Assembly: GCA_001579985.1 (NCBI GenBank)
Contig: LRSR01006416.1
Span: forward strand, 1 to 47,066
Length of the DNA stretch: 47,066 nt
Source of the DNA: Hypsibius dujardini
Lineage: Eukaryota > Tardigrada > Eutardigrada > Parachela > Hypsibiidae
Direction: 5' to 3'
Shown: piece after piece, positions 19,101 to 30,084 of the stretch
Position numbering within the stretch: the first letter of the stretch is position 1
Layout: each line of letters opens with the position of its first letter
Notes under the pieces: generated by a model
Seen by the model: the letters and a program-made list of their open reading frames with translations, nothing else
Database searches by the model: none
Told to the model about the DNA's origin: nothing
Made by a program: the position numbers and the translations under genes

Positions 19101-21870
19101 ATGATATTTGCCCCACTGCTTGACGCAGCAATTGATTGTTTGATCGAACTATTAGTACCTTCACATTCGCTTGATTAGAACGTTAGAAAGTCACTTCGTT
19201 TTTTGTGATTTTCGAAATTATCATAATATCACTCATTCATATTAGCTTCTTTATAATATGTGAATTAAATCTCTTGTGAGACAAACGAAACGATAGCACT
19301 AATCAACCGAGCCTCGCTTTTGGGGTTTTTATACGGCGAGTTAGCCTTAATCGCTAGCATTAAAACAAATGAAGCAAAAATCATTCAATCAACAGACAAG
19401 CAATGCTGTCGGTAAACATTTTTTGATCAAACAATCAATGCCCAATGAAACAGTGAAGCAAACATCAATCAATCAACAATCAAGCAATATAAAAGCATTT
19501 TGCAATCAATCAAGCAATCAATAAGTAAGTCACAATAGTAAATCCAAAGCAGCAATTCCTAACTTTGGGATTTTGCCAAAAAAAGTTTACCGGCTTTTAC
19601 CGGCGAAATAAATTTAGTATTCACTACTAAAGTAGCTCTAAATTAAAAAATTATTTTAAAATGAATCTGCGATCGGCACTTGAAAATCGCCCCAAGTTAG
19701 TACAATTTGTTTACGTATTAAAGAACTTCACTAAACTATGTGTCTTCGCATCTTTACGAAATCATTAATTTTAAAAAACATATTTCTTGCCCAACCAGTT
19801 AGTTGTCCCATATATATTTTGGAATCACTTGATGCGATGACTCTCCCGTTCACTTCCGGCTTTGACCGGAACAAGCAAGCTCTTTATTCTACTTATGCAC
19901 TACTTTTGCTGACTGTGTGAGTTGGCTCTGCGTTCTCGGCTTGTGAGATAGCAAAACGTCATATCAATTCGATCAATAATCAATCAACACAATAGTCAGA
20001 AATGACGTTTTTCATTTGGCGAGCCCCAGACGCTCCCCATCAAAAGTGTTCATGATCTTTTAGTTGGCAACATGATCTGAACTTGATCTAGCACATTTTC
20101 GTTAATTATAAACATTGAAATCACTACATGCGGTTTCTATACGGTGACCCCTCAAAGTTGAGTAAATTCTCGGGATGGAGCCTGTAAGAATCAGCCAATT
20201 GATCGATCGAGAAGGGACTCACCAACATTTCTCCGAAAATTAACTCTCGTTCCATACAGGATTTCCAGCAGCGAATCTGATCGCCAAAAACCTCCTCAAT
20301 CGCCGACGCCACGGCCTGTACCGTGGCGGCCATCTGTCGGCGATTGTCCTCAAGGATGGCCATGTAGTGGTTCATAAACGTCACCATCTTCCCTCGCGGC
20401 GGTTGACCCTCCCTGTCCAATAACGACCACCTAGAGTGTCAGATGAGCATACACCCTTTTGTAGCTGCGGCTTTTATGGATTAAACGCGGCGATCAGGAA
20501 CCTCTTCAATTCAACACGATTTTATTAAATCGATTTCCTTTACCGTTTTGAGCGAACCATTGCCAGCCGATCAGACGGCACTGAGGCAGCGGCCTCGTCG
20601 TCCTCGACGTCCATGTCAGCGAGATCCAGCTCATACCCACTGGGAACTTCAGCCAGAGCCAGGTCTGGGAAAAGGGCGTCGTCGGGATCTGCAAACAAGC
20701 CGGCAGATGCTCTTAAAATCAATTCAACAATTAATGGTCGAGTTTGATTTATAGAAAGCTGCCAGAAAAAAAGGGGATACCGATAAAGTCGTCTGCCGAA
20801 CTGATGCCGGGGTTTGTGGATAAAGGGTTCTGTTAAAGAGAATTTTATTACTACAATGAGAAGGCAAGCAAATGCGTTGGTTCGATTCTCTCGCCGATTC
20901 GATTTGGGAAAAGAGGACGTACAGGATCCGTTTGGGTCGAACAAGTTATTCTAGAGATCTCCATCGTCGGACACGATTCCGGTGACTCAGCATTCTTCCC
21001 CTGCAGTTTCCTCTTGCCTTTCTTCTTTCCATCCAAGACAGGATCCTTCAGTTTTGCCCCTGAAAATATCTAAATAAGATGCCTCCAGCAACTGTTTTAA
21101 AATTTCCCTCAAACAGCTTCAACAACGACGTAATTTTTTAAGTAAAAATTATTAATTATAATATAATTATATAAATATATTAATTATATAAATAAAAAGA
21201 GCTTCAACAACGGCGTAATTGTTTAAGTAAACAATATTAATTATAAGAGTAAAAATGTATAATAATTACATGCATAAAATTGAAATCTTTTATAATTAAA
21301 TGTCGATGACTAACATTTATTTCAGACAGCAGGTGCAATAAAAAAAAAATTCAATTCATTTTTTTAAAATTACAAAATAAATTATATCACATTCATATTT
21401 TCAGTGTGTCATGATTCCCACTTCACAGCCCCAGCGGCACTGCAGGGAATTTTACGAACAGAGTTAAGGATATCTGTCTCTCGCATCAATTTATTTCATT
21501 GTAATTAAGTCTCACTCAATAATTCCCTCATTGCTTCCTCACCATGAATTTTCATCCCCAAGCGGAGACATCTCTGGAATCTGCAAGCCTTACAGCACGC
21601 TCTCGTATTGGCATCCGGCGTGCAGTTGTTTCCAAAATAGCAGAGATACGTGATCTTCTTCTCCACTCCCCTCCGGTAGAAGGCCTACGAAAGAAAAAAG
21701 GGGTACCACCTCAAGTGACACTTCCCGTAACACATCTCTTCAGAGAGTATTTCAAAGAGAGTATTTATACATTTTACCCGGTATCTTTACCTTACATCCC
21801 TCGCATGCCAACACACCGTAATGCACTCCCGTTGCGGCTCTCCCACAAATTTCACACTTCATCTCTGGCA
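16191..21870 (-). CDS. Nuclear receptor gene A (tandem paralogue of gene B)
   Basis: This is a ligand-type nuclear receptor, a DNA-binding transcription factor. Exons 5' to 3': ~21870-21791, 21684-21543, 21059-20923, 20829-20781, 20698-20544, 20430-20223, 17992-17844, 17757-17736, 17662-17501, 16831-16789, 16674-16604, 16487-16191. All junctions I tested keep phase; total is about 505 aa, with the 5' end unresolved. Finger 1 is split from finger 2 by an intron right after CEGCK (P-box CEGCK, then AFYRRGVEKK). Finger 2 has C-X5-C-X9-C-X2-C. A Lys-rich hinge and an acidic region follow. The ligand domain holds KWLAFWLIHHGGF and ETYLLLAVVMFEP, the usual helix 3-5 and helix 7-8 signatures. A classical AF-2 helix is not obvious at the C-terminus. 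The subfamily is undetermined. Confidence 0.85.
17205..17455 (+). repeat. AACG/AACA-type tetranucleotide repeat in intron
   Basis: Irregular runs of CGAA and CAAA words in an intron of receptor gene A. The sub-block around GACCGGCCGGACAAACAAACG is repeated near 17295 and 17340. Confidence 0.8.
18008..18262. repeat. AT minisatellite, ~20-bp units
   Basis: About a dozen copies of CTATTATACTATAATATAG and variants lie in the large intron of receptor gene A, just upstream of the exon at 17992. Units are partly self-complementary. Confidence 0.9.
18779..19696. mobile_element. Long-TIR MITE, PIF/Harbinger-like (TTA duplication)
   Basis: Two ~300-bp inverted arms (18779-~19080 and ~19395-19696) match closely. 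They start CTTGGGGC and end GCCCCAAG, with the direct repeat TTA just outside (18776-18778 and 19697-19699). A 3-bp TTA duplication is the mark of PIF/Harbinger insertions. The centre (about 310 bp) has no coding frame. Both arms contain repeats of the ATTGATTG type. It sits in the intron between exons 20430-20223 and 17992-17844 of receptor gene A. Confidence 0.85.
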
Positions 21871-22172
21871 AAAAGTCGGATGAACAAAACGCAATGTGTG
21901 ATGTCAGTTTACTCTAATGTTGCTCGGGTGAATGACGGCAGGATGTCTGGGTGAGGATGAGGGTGCGGTATGTGTAAGACAAACAAATGCACTATGAATA
22001 GACAGTAGACTTTGTGTGGCGCAGGATGAACTTGAACTTGCATTCGGTCTCGGCAGAAAAAATTGTGCTCGATAATGTCGTACGAGTGCCGCAGTACGTT
22101 CAACACAGGCAGCAGCAGCTGATGCTTGTGTGTTGCTACAGACTGTCAAGCCACTACACCGCCCGCACGTAG

Positions 22173-22180
22173 TTATATAA
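22173..22180 (-). promoter_or_regulatory. Possible TATA box of receptor gene A
   Basis: TTATATAA on the minus strand lies about 300 bp upstream of the first recognised exon of receptor gene A. It is a candidate only, because the 5' exon is not resolved. Confidence 0.25.
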
Positions 22181-22726
22181 TCAGAAAAACAGCCTGGCGC
22201 CACACAGGTACTCTTGTACAGGTACTACACCACCGGAGGACCCTGAGACCTGTACATATCAACCGGAATATCGGATGATGATTACAGTACTCTGCAAACT
22301 GTAAGATAAGCATTTAGGGGCGATAGCCGTCTGGGGACATTTCCTAACGGATACTTCTCGACGCATGCTCACAGAGCAAATCGCGCGGGAAATGAGGATA
22401 AAAGTCGTTCCAAAAGTTGGTAGTGTAAAGTATATCCCTACATCGAGATGAAGTACATGCTTCGTATGCGCTGCAGTTCCAGCTAGAGTAACGATGCTTA
22501 TTGAACCGTCCTGAAAAGAAGGACCGTCGTCAACAGCACAATCGTGTGATATCGTTCAACAACAGAACTTCGCTTTTCTAGACAAACTCCAAGATGATTC
22601 GTGCTGATCGTTTAAACGATAATCTCCGGCCTCACTCGTCATGTCTGGTGAGTGCCTAGGCGCTTGGTCAGCGTGCCGTCAGCATTTTTTGGGTTACCAC
22701 CATTCTTATACTCAAACTCAGTCTGT

Positions 22727-22867
22727 GCTGTCTGTCTGTCTGTCTGTCTATGTGCTGTCTGTTTAAATGCTTGCCTGAGTCTCTGTACGTCTCTCCGTCT
22801 ATCTGTCTGCCTATCTGTCTGTCTGTCTGCCTGTCTGCCTGCTTTCCTGCCTGCCTGCCAGCCTGCC

Positions 22868-22919
<52 letters not shown>

Positions 22920-22925
22920 CGCCAA
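22727..22925 (+). repeat. TGTC/TGCC tetranucleotide microsatellite
   Basis: Nearly uninterrupted TGTC and TGCC words. Open frames translated through it (Cys-Leu-Ser-Val repeats) are artefacts of the repeat. Confidence 0.95.
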
Positions 22926-23155
22926 TCTATATGTCTGAATTTTCGTTGCCTGTGTGGCCGCTTGCTTATTTATCTGTTTATATATCGCCATCGGACCCGT
23001 TCCAGTTCCAAAAATATTTCGATTGTGAGGCAGACTCATCGCAATAATCGAATACGCCAGTTTTGCTTACTCAAATGCAACCTAAATCAATTATACTATC
23101 ATTTACATTTCCCAAAATATAAAGCTAAAAATTCTATGCAGTCGTGAAATCAAGA

Positions 23156-26100
23156 TCACGCCGAAGGAACGATGGAGTTATTGCGGATTTTGTAGGTCAT
23201 CGGAGAACGAGCGTCGAACTCGTCGGGATCGACCGGGTCCTCGTAGCAAGTCAACGCCTCCTGGACCGTAATAATGTGGTTTCCCTTAATAGCACGGAAC
23301 GGTGTCTGTGTGAGATCCAAGGCACGTAGGTAGTGTCGATGGATGCGATGGACCAACTGCAAGGCACCAAAACAATCCTCCAGTTTACTGCAAGTCTCTG
23401 AAAGCTGTTCGCTGTCGGAGCAGCGCTGCCGGATGGCGTGGAACAGCGTGTCGGCGTAATGCCGGTGGATGAGCTCCAACTTTGTCCGGTTTCGGTTCGC
23501 CGCCGTGCTGGAATGAGTCCGGACGAGTTTTCGCACATCGGCCTCTAAAGATAAAAATATGTCAATTACAAACTGTTGCGTCAATTAGTTTTTTTTTAAC
23601 CTCAGACTAAAAAATAGCATCAAATAAATTACGTTCAAGCATTGAATTGCTTATAACTTTCATTTTCATTTTTTCAAACTGTTCGAAAGTGCATCAAAAC
23701 AACAGTGCAAAAATCATTAGTTGAGCATTGCTTTAATTATTCCGATAGTAACGTCCAGCTTCATATTTCTTGCCACAAACCAATTAATATTGGATAGGAA
23801 AATACAATTATTTTTTCCTCTTTCAAGTAAGCAAATAATTAAATAATTAATAAATAATTACGTGGACACTTGTACAGCGACTGCATTATTTCTTACCTGG
23901 TTCGAAAAAAATAACCGCCAAAAGCAGGTAGGTTTCCGTCTGAAACAAAGATGCCGTTATTTTTTGGGCGGGATGAGGAAGATGAGCCAGTGCAAAAGAC
24001 ACTTTTGAATGTGCTCTTACCTGAGTCAATCCAATTTCCCTGAATTTGGAACCAAACGTGTAGATAAAGGATAAGAGTGGCCCTTCCGAAATCTTCTCCT
24101 GCCAATAACGATTGTAGCGTAACTGATTAGGTCCCTATCCAGTAAAATAAAACCGTTAAGGATGTTGCATCCTGAAGTGAAAGCTGGTTCAGATATTTCA
24201 CCATTAAAATGAAAGTTTCCTCTTCATTCAGGAAGGCCGCATGATGGATCTAAATTGACAGAACCATTTCGTCAAGGATGATATATATCTCTTTTCGTTC
24301 ACATTGAGTAAAGAAATATATATTTTCTAGGAGACATGTGTAAATGTGCTTAACACTCACCAGCCAAAATGCCATCCACTTCCACCTAGAAAGAACATTT
24401 AGTAGAGTTCTTTACCAAACACAGCTCTGAAAACAAAGTGGCAACTGAGAAGAGTTTAACTAGCCGAGATTATCACTGGCTCAAAAGTTTCGGAAAGCGG
24501 TTTCCTTGTACAAACACTCCGATGCAGCGATAATTGAAAGATTTCTTAAATGAAAAGCAAATCATTAATCCATTTTCGCATTTCTTTGCCTCACAACACA
24601 ATTAATTCTTACCAAATTCTATAATTTTAAGACGTTTCCAGACACTGAAAATGCAGTTTTTTTCCCCATTCTTCTGGCAGGTAAGTGTTTCTCTTTACTT
24701 TAGAATTATAATGCTAAATTTACAGCATTGAAAAATTGACATTTACACAGTAAATAGTAAACAGTAAGTATTGTAATTACGTGACACTAAATAATATAAT
24801 AACATACAGTAAATAATATAATAACGGTAAAAAATATAATTACGCGAGAGTAAATAATATAATAACGGTAAATAATATAATTACCCGACGCAGACACTCA
24901 TCCTGGCCGTGGCGTCCAGTTCGTTAGCTCCCGGAAGGTAGGATACAAATTTGAGAATACGGGCGACACTGTCGGCGTTGTGCTCGTGATGCGCTTCCAG
25001 CATCGCTTCCAGGTCCGGTTCTGGTTCGTTCTGGTTTTATATGCAAAATAAACACGTTTATAATTTGCACAAAGATAAATAGAAAATCCTCATGACGTAG
25101 TAAAATGGTTATGTACCGTTGGTTCGCCAAAGGTGAGCGCTAGTTCCATGCACATTTTCCAGCTGGACAACTGGTCACCGAACACGGCTTCGACGACACT
25201 GGCCACAGACTGAACGGTCAAGGTCATTTGGCGGTTGTTATCGTCTAGCATATTCATATAGCTATCCATGAACGTCAGCAGATTAGGAATCTCAATCAAA
25301 GCACACTCGTTGTTGTTGTTGTTGCTAGTTTGGTTGTTCGAGTTTGTGAGCACGTCCCACAATGCGCTCTCCATATCGTTATTGCCGTCGAGATTTAGTA
25401 AATCAGGAAGAACCTGCAGTTCGCCGAAGACGTCCTCGCCGGCTGCCGTAATGGGTAATATTGAAGTGTTAAAGAGCGGCGAATTGTTGACTGAAATTAG
25501 GGTGTGACATAATAACGTTGTTAGGAGGTGTCTGTGTCTGTGTCTGTGTCTGTGTCTGTGTCTGTGCCTGTGCTGTGTCTGTGTCTGTGTCTGTGTCTGT
25601 GTCTGTGTCTGTGTCTGTGTCTGTACCTATGCGTGCTTGTGCATATACCTATGTTCCTGTCTGCTTCTGTTTCTTTTTCTGCCCATAGTCACTTACATTG
25701 AACAAACTGGTCGTCAAAATCCATGGAAACCGGTGGAGTTAGGGAGAGAAATTCCTGAGCAAATATTGTCCAGACAATTACAATAAAAGCTAATATTTCA
25801 GAGGGCTAGCTTCTCTATAGCATCTTTTTCCGACTTACTTGCAAATTTGGCGGTGTTGCGGAGCCATTTCCGCTAGCTGGATCAGTGCCTGTGAGATACG
25901 AGTTGCTCTGGGATTGATCACTGCCTTTCGTCTCTTGGTTTCCGGCGGCGGATGCGGCAGCCACCTTTTCCCTTCGCTTCGGACCTGGATATAAACACAC
26001 CAAAACTTGACACTCCGTCTGTGTAACAAATTATATAGAACAAATTCGAAAATTTCATTAAAGTTATTAACAATAATACGGCTAAAAAAAGACGACGAAC

Positions 26101-26500
26101 GATCCGAATCGTACGAGTACCGTTCAGTTTCATGCCGAGCGATTTGCATTTCTCGAAGCGACAGGACTTGCAGTTGGCTCTTGTATTGGGCCTGGTCGTG
26201 CACTTGTTCCCGAAGTAGCAGAGAAATTTAATATTCTTCTCCACACCCCTTCGATAAAATGCCTGCAAGGAACAGTGAAAAATATGCACATTCTTTTATG
26301 CATTTGGAAAATATAAAATGTGCAACAGAACACGAACAAAATGAATGATGCAGCACAATCACACAATCAGAGACATTTACGCACCTTACATCCCTCGCAG
26401 GCCAGAACACCGTAATGCACGCCGGTAGCGTCGCGACTGCAGATTTTGCATTTCATTTTGGGTCCCAAAAAATTAGAGAAAAAACTGGAGACGTGTTCTT
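23156..26500 (-). CDS. Nuclear receptor gene B (tandem paralogue of gene A)
   Basis: Exons 5' to 3': 26500-26385, 26262-26121, 25984-25839, 25754-25697, 25490-25117, 25030-24885, 24385-24361, 24249-24202, 24134-24021, 23939-23897, 23544-23156. All joins keep phase and give about 533 aa; a first exon upstream of 26500 is still needed. Finger 1 (CKICSRDATGVHYGVLACEGCK) and finger 2 (C-X5-C-X9-C-X2-C) closely match gene A. The hinge is basic (GPKRREK). The ligand domain shows WKWMAFWLIHHAAF, NRYWQEKISEGPLLSFIYTF and TETYLLLAVIFFEP. Between hinge and ligand domain is an Asn-rich insert (NNQTSNNNNNE). Compared with A, it has one extra intron after IHHAAFLNEEETFILM and lacks the intron after HRHY. 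It lies in the same orientation, about 1.3 kb upstream of gene A. Confidence 0.88.
25527..25624 (+). repeat. TGTGTC hexanucleotide microsatellite
   Basis: About 16 units of TGTGTC in the intron of receptor gene B between exons 25754-25697 and 25490-25117. Confidence 0.95.
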
Positions 26501-28637
26501 CTGAAAAAAAAAATGGGAGAAAAATAATTTGTGTTCTCGTCGATCTTTTCCTGTTAGCTGGACCACGATGTATTCATGCGTATATACACAACGTAAGAAC
26601 TTTATACTACATAGACCCCACAGCTACAATTTGTATGAAGAGTTGTGTTTTCCGCTTACGAGTGTCGGAAGGCAGAAACACGTGGTTCGACAGCGTTTCT
26701 ATCTTATATAACCCCTTCACAGCGCGTCCTTTCCGGCCAGTATGTGCTGTCTATTACCACTGTTGTATCAATATTCAACACATACAACACAACCGAGCGT
26801 CACGTGTACACCCTTGAAGAGGACATCTCCAAATAGATACCCTGTTACGTGCGAGCACATTCCCAACGGACCGCTTTCCTAAGTGGCTGTACGATTGATT
26901 GATTGATTGAGGAAGCTTCACTCATGCAAATGAGCCAACCAGTCTGCAAAGTGGAATCTTTCTCCCGAAAGATTGAGGAAGTCTTTGAAATTACGTGGTA
27001 GTGATATGTATGCCATATGAATGGGATACACCTTTCTATGGACCAATGGTATACGATTATATTGAGCATTTAAATTTTTCCCCGTTGTTCTTAAGCGGTC
27101 GAACACCATACTTAGATGATGTCGTCGGGGGATGCGTGGTCAGCGCAAAAGTTTTACAATTGCACTTTTTAGTACGCAAATAATAGATGCATATTTAATT
27201 GCCGAAATTCGGGATTCCACTAGGTCTACAAAAAAATAAAGGTAAAATGACTGCTTCAAGGAAAATACAGAGTACACTTCGTCTAACTTTCGTGAAAGAG
27301 GATGAGTAGATAAAACGGAAGTGGCATTTCCTCTTTGAATCTCGATGCTGATATGCTGTCAAAGATATTCAAAGGACTTTTCGTCCGAGTCCGATCAGCA
27401 ATTTTCCGACCGAGAGAAGACAACAGAGATTTAGTAGTCGGACCCCACGGCCCCAAAGTTTCGAAGGCAATGGGACTAAAGAAAAAACGCCCTCGAAGAA
27501 AGTCATAGTGCTGGGATACGCAATTTATTATGCGTCATTTCAAACAGCCTCGAGTGGTCACCGGTAAACACTACGTCATTTTAGGTGGCGTATCGTTACA
27601 TATGTATTATTATATATGATGTACATGTATAACATTAAGGTAAGCTATAAAGCTTGCAGATTGAGAAAAGGGAATACTTTATTAATATTATTGGTAGCGT
27701 TGAAAATATATCGCGGCATTATTGCTGCCGTCATTGTAGAACCCTCGATTCAGCGAAAGAAGGGTAACCGGCTCCGCTCTCTCTCTTTTTTTCTCGCTAT
27801 ACGACTTCATTGGTCCGTTTTCTGCGGGCCCTAAACTAGTACGAGTACTACTAATGATCAAGATCCGATCTGGAATACCGTTTAGTAATCTATATTGCCA
27901 TTATTTGTTTGAGTGTTCAATTCGCTAGGAAATATGGCTTGTTTGTCGCCGACGGGATACCTGAAACGTTCTGCTGAGTATGGTGCTGATGCGACAAGTG
28001 AAGGTCAACAATCAACAGCACTCGGCTATGTTCATACTGTACATGAAAAGTCTGATTATTAATGATAAAAAATACTTTCACGAATCCACACGAAAAATGG
28101 CGACGGAAACGTCGAAAGGGGTTCTGAAGCATTATTTCGTTCCATTCGGACCAAACTGCATGATTGATTCAACTGCACGTGTGACACAGACAACCGTGAT
28201 ACAAACCAAAGGTACTCCAGAATGTACCTTGAATATATCCGCTATTAATTAGCGGGCCCTTCATAATAAAGCACACTACAACAGAAACTCTGCCAGCTAC
28301 AGCTATTCAGATTATTTTCAGTTTTCTCGATACTGTTTTACCAGTAACACTGCTTACAAATCGCCACCTTATAATTATGGTCGCCTGACAAAACAACCAA
28401 CCATTGTCGTCTCCTGTAGATGGCGCTTATATTTGCAGGCACCGTGTAAAGCATATCTGTACTTCGTGTTGTACAACTCTAATGGGCCAGTAATAGATTT
28501 TAATATGCTGAATTTGTATGTTGCAATAATTTCAGAGTTGGCTTATTATCAGACTACAAGTGGTAAAGAAATTTATTCTCATGTGATGTTTGTAAATTTA
28601 TGCATTCCATTTTTGTATACAAGTTAACCATATATAC
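26501..28637. other. Spacer; 5' region of receptor gene B, no further gene
   Basis: The missing first exon and promoter of receptor gene B should lie in the proximal part, but I could not place them. A GATT run is present near 26893-26908. The rest has only short frames without features. Confidence 0.45.
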
Positions 28638-29004
28638 ACATACAATCAACGACAAGATTAAGTTCACTGAAGGGTCCGGGGTATGGTCAAAAGGGGCGGA
28701 GCAGGGGGTAGTCAGGTGGCTGAGCACACTGGAAGATCCGGGGTATGGGCAAAAGGGCGGGGCAAGGGGTGGTCAGGTGGTGAGTACACTGGAGGGTCCG
28801 GGGTATGGGCAAAGGGGCGGGGCAAGGGGGTGGTCAGGTGGTGAGTACACTGGAGGGTTCGGGATATGGGCAAAAGGGGCGGAGCAGGGGGTGGTCAGGT
28901 AGTTGATTGTTCGATTGTTTGAAAACCACCCCTGCCCCGCCCCTTGTGCCCAATCCCTGAACCCTCCTGTGTGTGTGTACTCAATCTTGTCGTTGACTGT
29001 ATGT
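28638..29004. mobile_element. Inverted-repeat element with internal tandem GC-rich units
   Basis: The ends are inverted copies. The left arm starts at 28638 with ACATACAATCAACGACAAG and the right arm ends at 29004; its complement reads ACATACAGTCAACGACAAG. The match extends through the GGGTCCGGGG-type stretch to about 28720 on the left and 28918 on the right. Inside are four tandem ~60-bp units. Target duplications and superfamily could not be settled. Confidence 0.75.
28669..28908 (+). repeat. Four tandem ~60-bp GC-box-containing units
   Basis: Units start with GGGTCCGGGGTATGGGCAA or variants and each contains GGGGCGGGGC or GGGGCGGAGC. The latter resemble Sp1-type GC boxes. They lie within the inverted-repeat element. 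Confidence 0.9.
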
Positions 29005-30084
29005 AGACAAGACGATGTATCCAGTTATATACTGTACTTGATATTCTACTACGCACACAAGAGTAGTGATGTTTCACATTCTCCGAAAACATGTTCTAGA
29101 CAAAGGAATTTGTTTAAATTACTCTGAGCGACCAATTTAGTTGTGGTCTTTGAACTGTAGTCAATTTGCAGAACAATTCGCTTTTATGTGCTTTATGTGC
29201 AGCATTATTATAAAGCACTCCAATCAGGATGAAATTAACTTATAATGAAAAGGCTCACACTCCAGAACAAAACGTTTACCGGGCTCTTCTCGTCTTACCA
29301 ATTCACAATTCGCGCGTGACTATAAAGACAACTCACCTTCCGGCCGTACTGTTTAATAATCTATCTGTTGTTTAATTAAGCACCGTATAAAAAACGCCCT
29401 TACAAAACTATATTTAATGACGAAAGTCCCCGGACAGAGAAAAGCTGTATTAAAAAATTCTTTGTCTGGAACTTTTTGATCTTTCTCTTCTGAACACAGA
29501 ATGATGTATGGTTTGCTAAAGTTTTCTTGTCAGGAGGGGCATGAAACAGAACGAGCGTGTGGATCGAGTAGATAGTATCAATAATAATGTGCCGTATCAT
29601 TAACTGCCAACGAAGTTTGTGACAGGCTTCTTACAATACTGTACTGACGCGATGGCTTCGCGCACTGCAAGAGCATTACTTCGTTATTTTAGCCCGGAGT
29701 GCACGTAAGCTCATGCGCGGATCCATAGGTCCAAGTTTACGGCGGGTCTATTTCTACTGCGCGAAGCTATCGCGTCAGTACAGTGACAAAAACACCGTTG
29801 TTCTTTCTATCGCCGCTGAATGTGGCCGTTTCAGAGTTTTTATGCTCACTCAAGAGGACACGTTCCAGCCGCGCTTCGGCAGCAGATCGTCGCTATAATA
29901 TATCATAAAACTCATTATTGTGACAAGCCAAAATTTGTCTCATCACGCACGCAACGTATTCGCGCCTTTAACGCCACTTACTCTCTAACCGCGGATGTGT
30001 CTTTTTCTTAGTAAGATTTGACGGTTGAGCTTTCTTGTGTTATATTTTTTGAAGAGCTGCAGTATAATTAAGACACGATTGCTG
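29005..30084. other. Spacer upstream of carbonic anhydrase
   Basis: It contains one small inverted-repeat element (29638-29784). No gene is recognised; the promoter of the carbonic anhydrase gene should lie here. Confidence 0.4.
29638..29784. mobile_element. 147-bp MITE with ~26-bp TIRs
   Basis: ACTGTACTGACGCGATGGCT at 29638 and its complement (one mismatch, CGATAGC) ending at 29784 form inverted ends that extend through TTCGCGCA. The interior is about 95 bp. No clear target duplication. Confidence 0.8.

Larger units (their letters stand above)
21871..23155. other. Spacer between the two nuclear-receptor genes
   Basis: It should hold the 5' UTR and promoter of gene A and the 3' UTR of gene B. 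Apart from a TGTC microsatellite and the TATA candidate at 22173, nothing is recognised. Confidence 0.5.

Noticed and set aside
22652-23047. Long Cys-Leu-Ser-Val frames, also at 33365-33592, 34553-35067, 36154-36534 and 46268-46741
   Set aside because: They are translations of TGTC/CAGA microsatellites on both strands, with no start context or conservation.
28638-28910. CRISPR-like array (regularly spaced ~60-bp repeats)
   Set aside because: The units are directly adjacent with no unique spacers, and the genome is eukaryotic.
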